A stretch of DNA of 64,000 nucleotides from the NCBI GenBank assembly GCA_963725145.1, contig CAVRXL010000013.1, positions 682,001 to 746,000 of the forward strand. The letters are read 5' to 3'. Below are positions 62,993-64,000 of the stretch, piece by piece; the first letter of the stretch is position 1, and every line of letters begins with the position of its first letter. The position numbers and the translations under genes are program-made. The notes below the pieces were generated by a model that was given only the letters and a program-made list of their open reading frames with translations, ran no database searches and had not been told where the DNA came from. Source of the DNA: DATAEE01 sp963725145. GTDB taxonomy: Bacteria > Acidobacteriota > Vicinamibacteria > Vicinamibacterales > 2-12-FULL-66-21.

Positions 62993-64000
62993 CCGACAAG
63001 GTTCGGTGGGGCGTGCTCGGCGTGGCCAAGATCGCGACGGCGAAGGTCATCCCCGCGATGCAGCAGGGGCGCTGGACCACGGTGACGGCGATCGCGTCGC
63101 GGGATCTCGAGCGGGCGCGGCGCGCGGCCGCTTCGCTCGGCATCCCGAAGGCATACGGGTCATATGAGGAGCTCGTGAACGACCGGGAAATCGACGCGAT
63201 CTACAACCCGCTGCCGAACCAGCTCCACGTCCCGTGGTCGATCCGGGCGGCCGAGGCTGGCAAGCACGTTCTCTGCGAGAAGCCGATCGGCTTGAGCACC
63301 GACGAAACGCGAGAGCTGCTGGCGGCGCGCGACCGTACGGGCGTGAAGATCCAGGAGGCCTTCATGGTCCGGGCGCACCCGCAGTGGATCGGTGCGCGCG
63401 AGATCGTGCGGTCGGGCCGGATCGGGCCCGCGCACTCGATCCTCGGCTCATTTCTCCTACTTCAATCGCGACGCGGCGAACATCCGCAACATCCCCGAGT
63501 ATGGCGGAGGCGCCCTGATGGACATCGGCTGCTATCTCGTCAACACGTCGCGGTTCATCTTCGACGAGGAGCCGCGGCGGGTCATCGCCGCGGTAGAACG
63601 CGACCCGGACTTCGGCGTCGATCGCCTGACGTCGATGCTGCTCGAGTATCCATCGGGGCACGCGGCCGGCACCTGCAGCACGCAGATGGTGGCCTATCAG
63701 CGCGTTCACATCTTCGGCGCGCGGGGGCGAATCGAGATCGACATTCCGTTCAACGCGCCGCCCGATCGCCCCTGCCGGCTGCTCGTCGACGATGGGTCGG
63801 ATCTGTTCGGCGCCGGGGCCGAGCGCGTCGAGTTCGAGACGTGCGACCAGTATCGGCTGCAGGGCGACCTGTTCTCGCAGGCCATCCGCGACGGCGCGCC
63901 CGCGCCCTACCCGCTGGAGGACTCGGTGAAGAACATGGCGGTCATCGACGCGCTGTTTCGATCGGCGGCGTCCGGCCGCTGGGAGGAGCCAGCTGATACG
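62989..64000 (+). pseudogene. Gfo/Idh/MocA family dehydrogenase, frameshifted and cut by the window end
   Basis: ATG 62989 overlaps the PAP2 stop. First frame: VRWGVLGVAKIATAKVIPAM (NAD(P) site), VLCEKPIGL (EKP motif), MVRAHPQWI. Second frame from ~63452: SYFNRDAANIRNIPEYGGGALMDIGCYLVNTSRF (the [GA]G[GA]xxxDxGxH-type motif, here DIGCY) on to WEEPADT at the window edge. One extra base, probably T in the TTT at 63451-63453. Relatives oxidise inositol or sugars at a C-OH; a role in this locus is plausible. Confidence 0.82.

Overview
The window is high-GC bacterial chromosome, densely packed with genes on both strands and with many ATGA/GTGA overlaps. The gene mix points to Acidobacteriota, most likely the Vicinamibacteria: three FtsX/MacB-type 'ADOP' permeases (one with a PadR regulator), two TonB-dependent receptors with an N-terminal carboxypeptidase-regulatory-like domain, a reaction-centre-type c-cytochrome, secreted amidohydrolases and peptidases, and Tat-exported DUF2264 and M19 proteins. 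This assignment is inference from protein families; no rRNA or tRNA was seen.

Layout. 1-9.6 kb: serine hydrolase (cut by the window edge), M19 dipeptidase-like protein, EEP-fold hydrolase, dihaem c-cytochrome, then a coupled run DUF3500, DUF885, NHL-repeat, membrane protein, GNAT, followed by an isoprenylcysteine methyltransferase-like protein. 9.6-20 kb: J-domain protein, a metallo-beta-lactamase/amidohydrolase pair, ADOP permease, bicupin, DHFR/RibD-type reductase, S9 peptidase. 20-29 kb: cyclophilin/CPBP cluster, dihaem peroxidase-like protein divergent from a SufR-like regulator, amidohydrolase plus TauE/SafE transporter, DHDPS-family lyase plus short-chain dehydrogenase. 29-41 kb: RRM protein with a long leader, three small genes, a LuxR regulator with a protease-dead HtrA homologue, LysR, a TonB receptor, a fused Reg-like/cupin protein, a gene-free structured region, PadR and an ADOP permease with a clear operator, and a CDP-alcohol phosphatidyltransferase. 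41-49 kb: two aminopeptidase P paralogues, an M1 aminopeptidase, and an ADOP permease.

48.9-64 kb is a probable inositol/uronate catabolic locus: LysR, myo-inositol oxygenase, an enolase-superfamily dehydratase-like enzyme, a GntR/FCD regulator, a TonB receptor, DUF2264, an M24-fold protein, an IolB/KduI-type isomerase, KDPG aldolase, KDG kinase, an aldo/keto reductase, PAP2 and a Gfo/Idh/MocA dehydrogenase. The parts suggest myo-inositol -> D-glucuronate -> 2-keto-3-deoxygluconate -> KDPG -> pyruvate + glyceraldehyde-3-phosphate; the middle steps are unproven.

The most unusual signals are non-coding. (1) REP-like hairpins with a GGAG or GTAG foot lie between genes, supply TAG stop codons, and sit in frame inside several proteins. 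(2) Six arrays with an exact 7-nt period lie in leaders, signal-peptide codons and gene ends. (3) A four-way-junction inverted repeat at 37029-37177 has about 60 base pairs. Four conserved genes between 42 and 64 kb each carry a single-base frameshift, from real decay or from assembly error.
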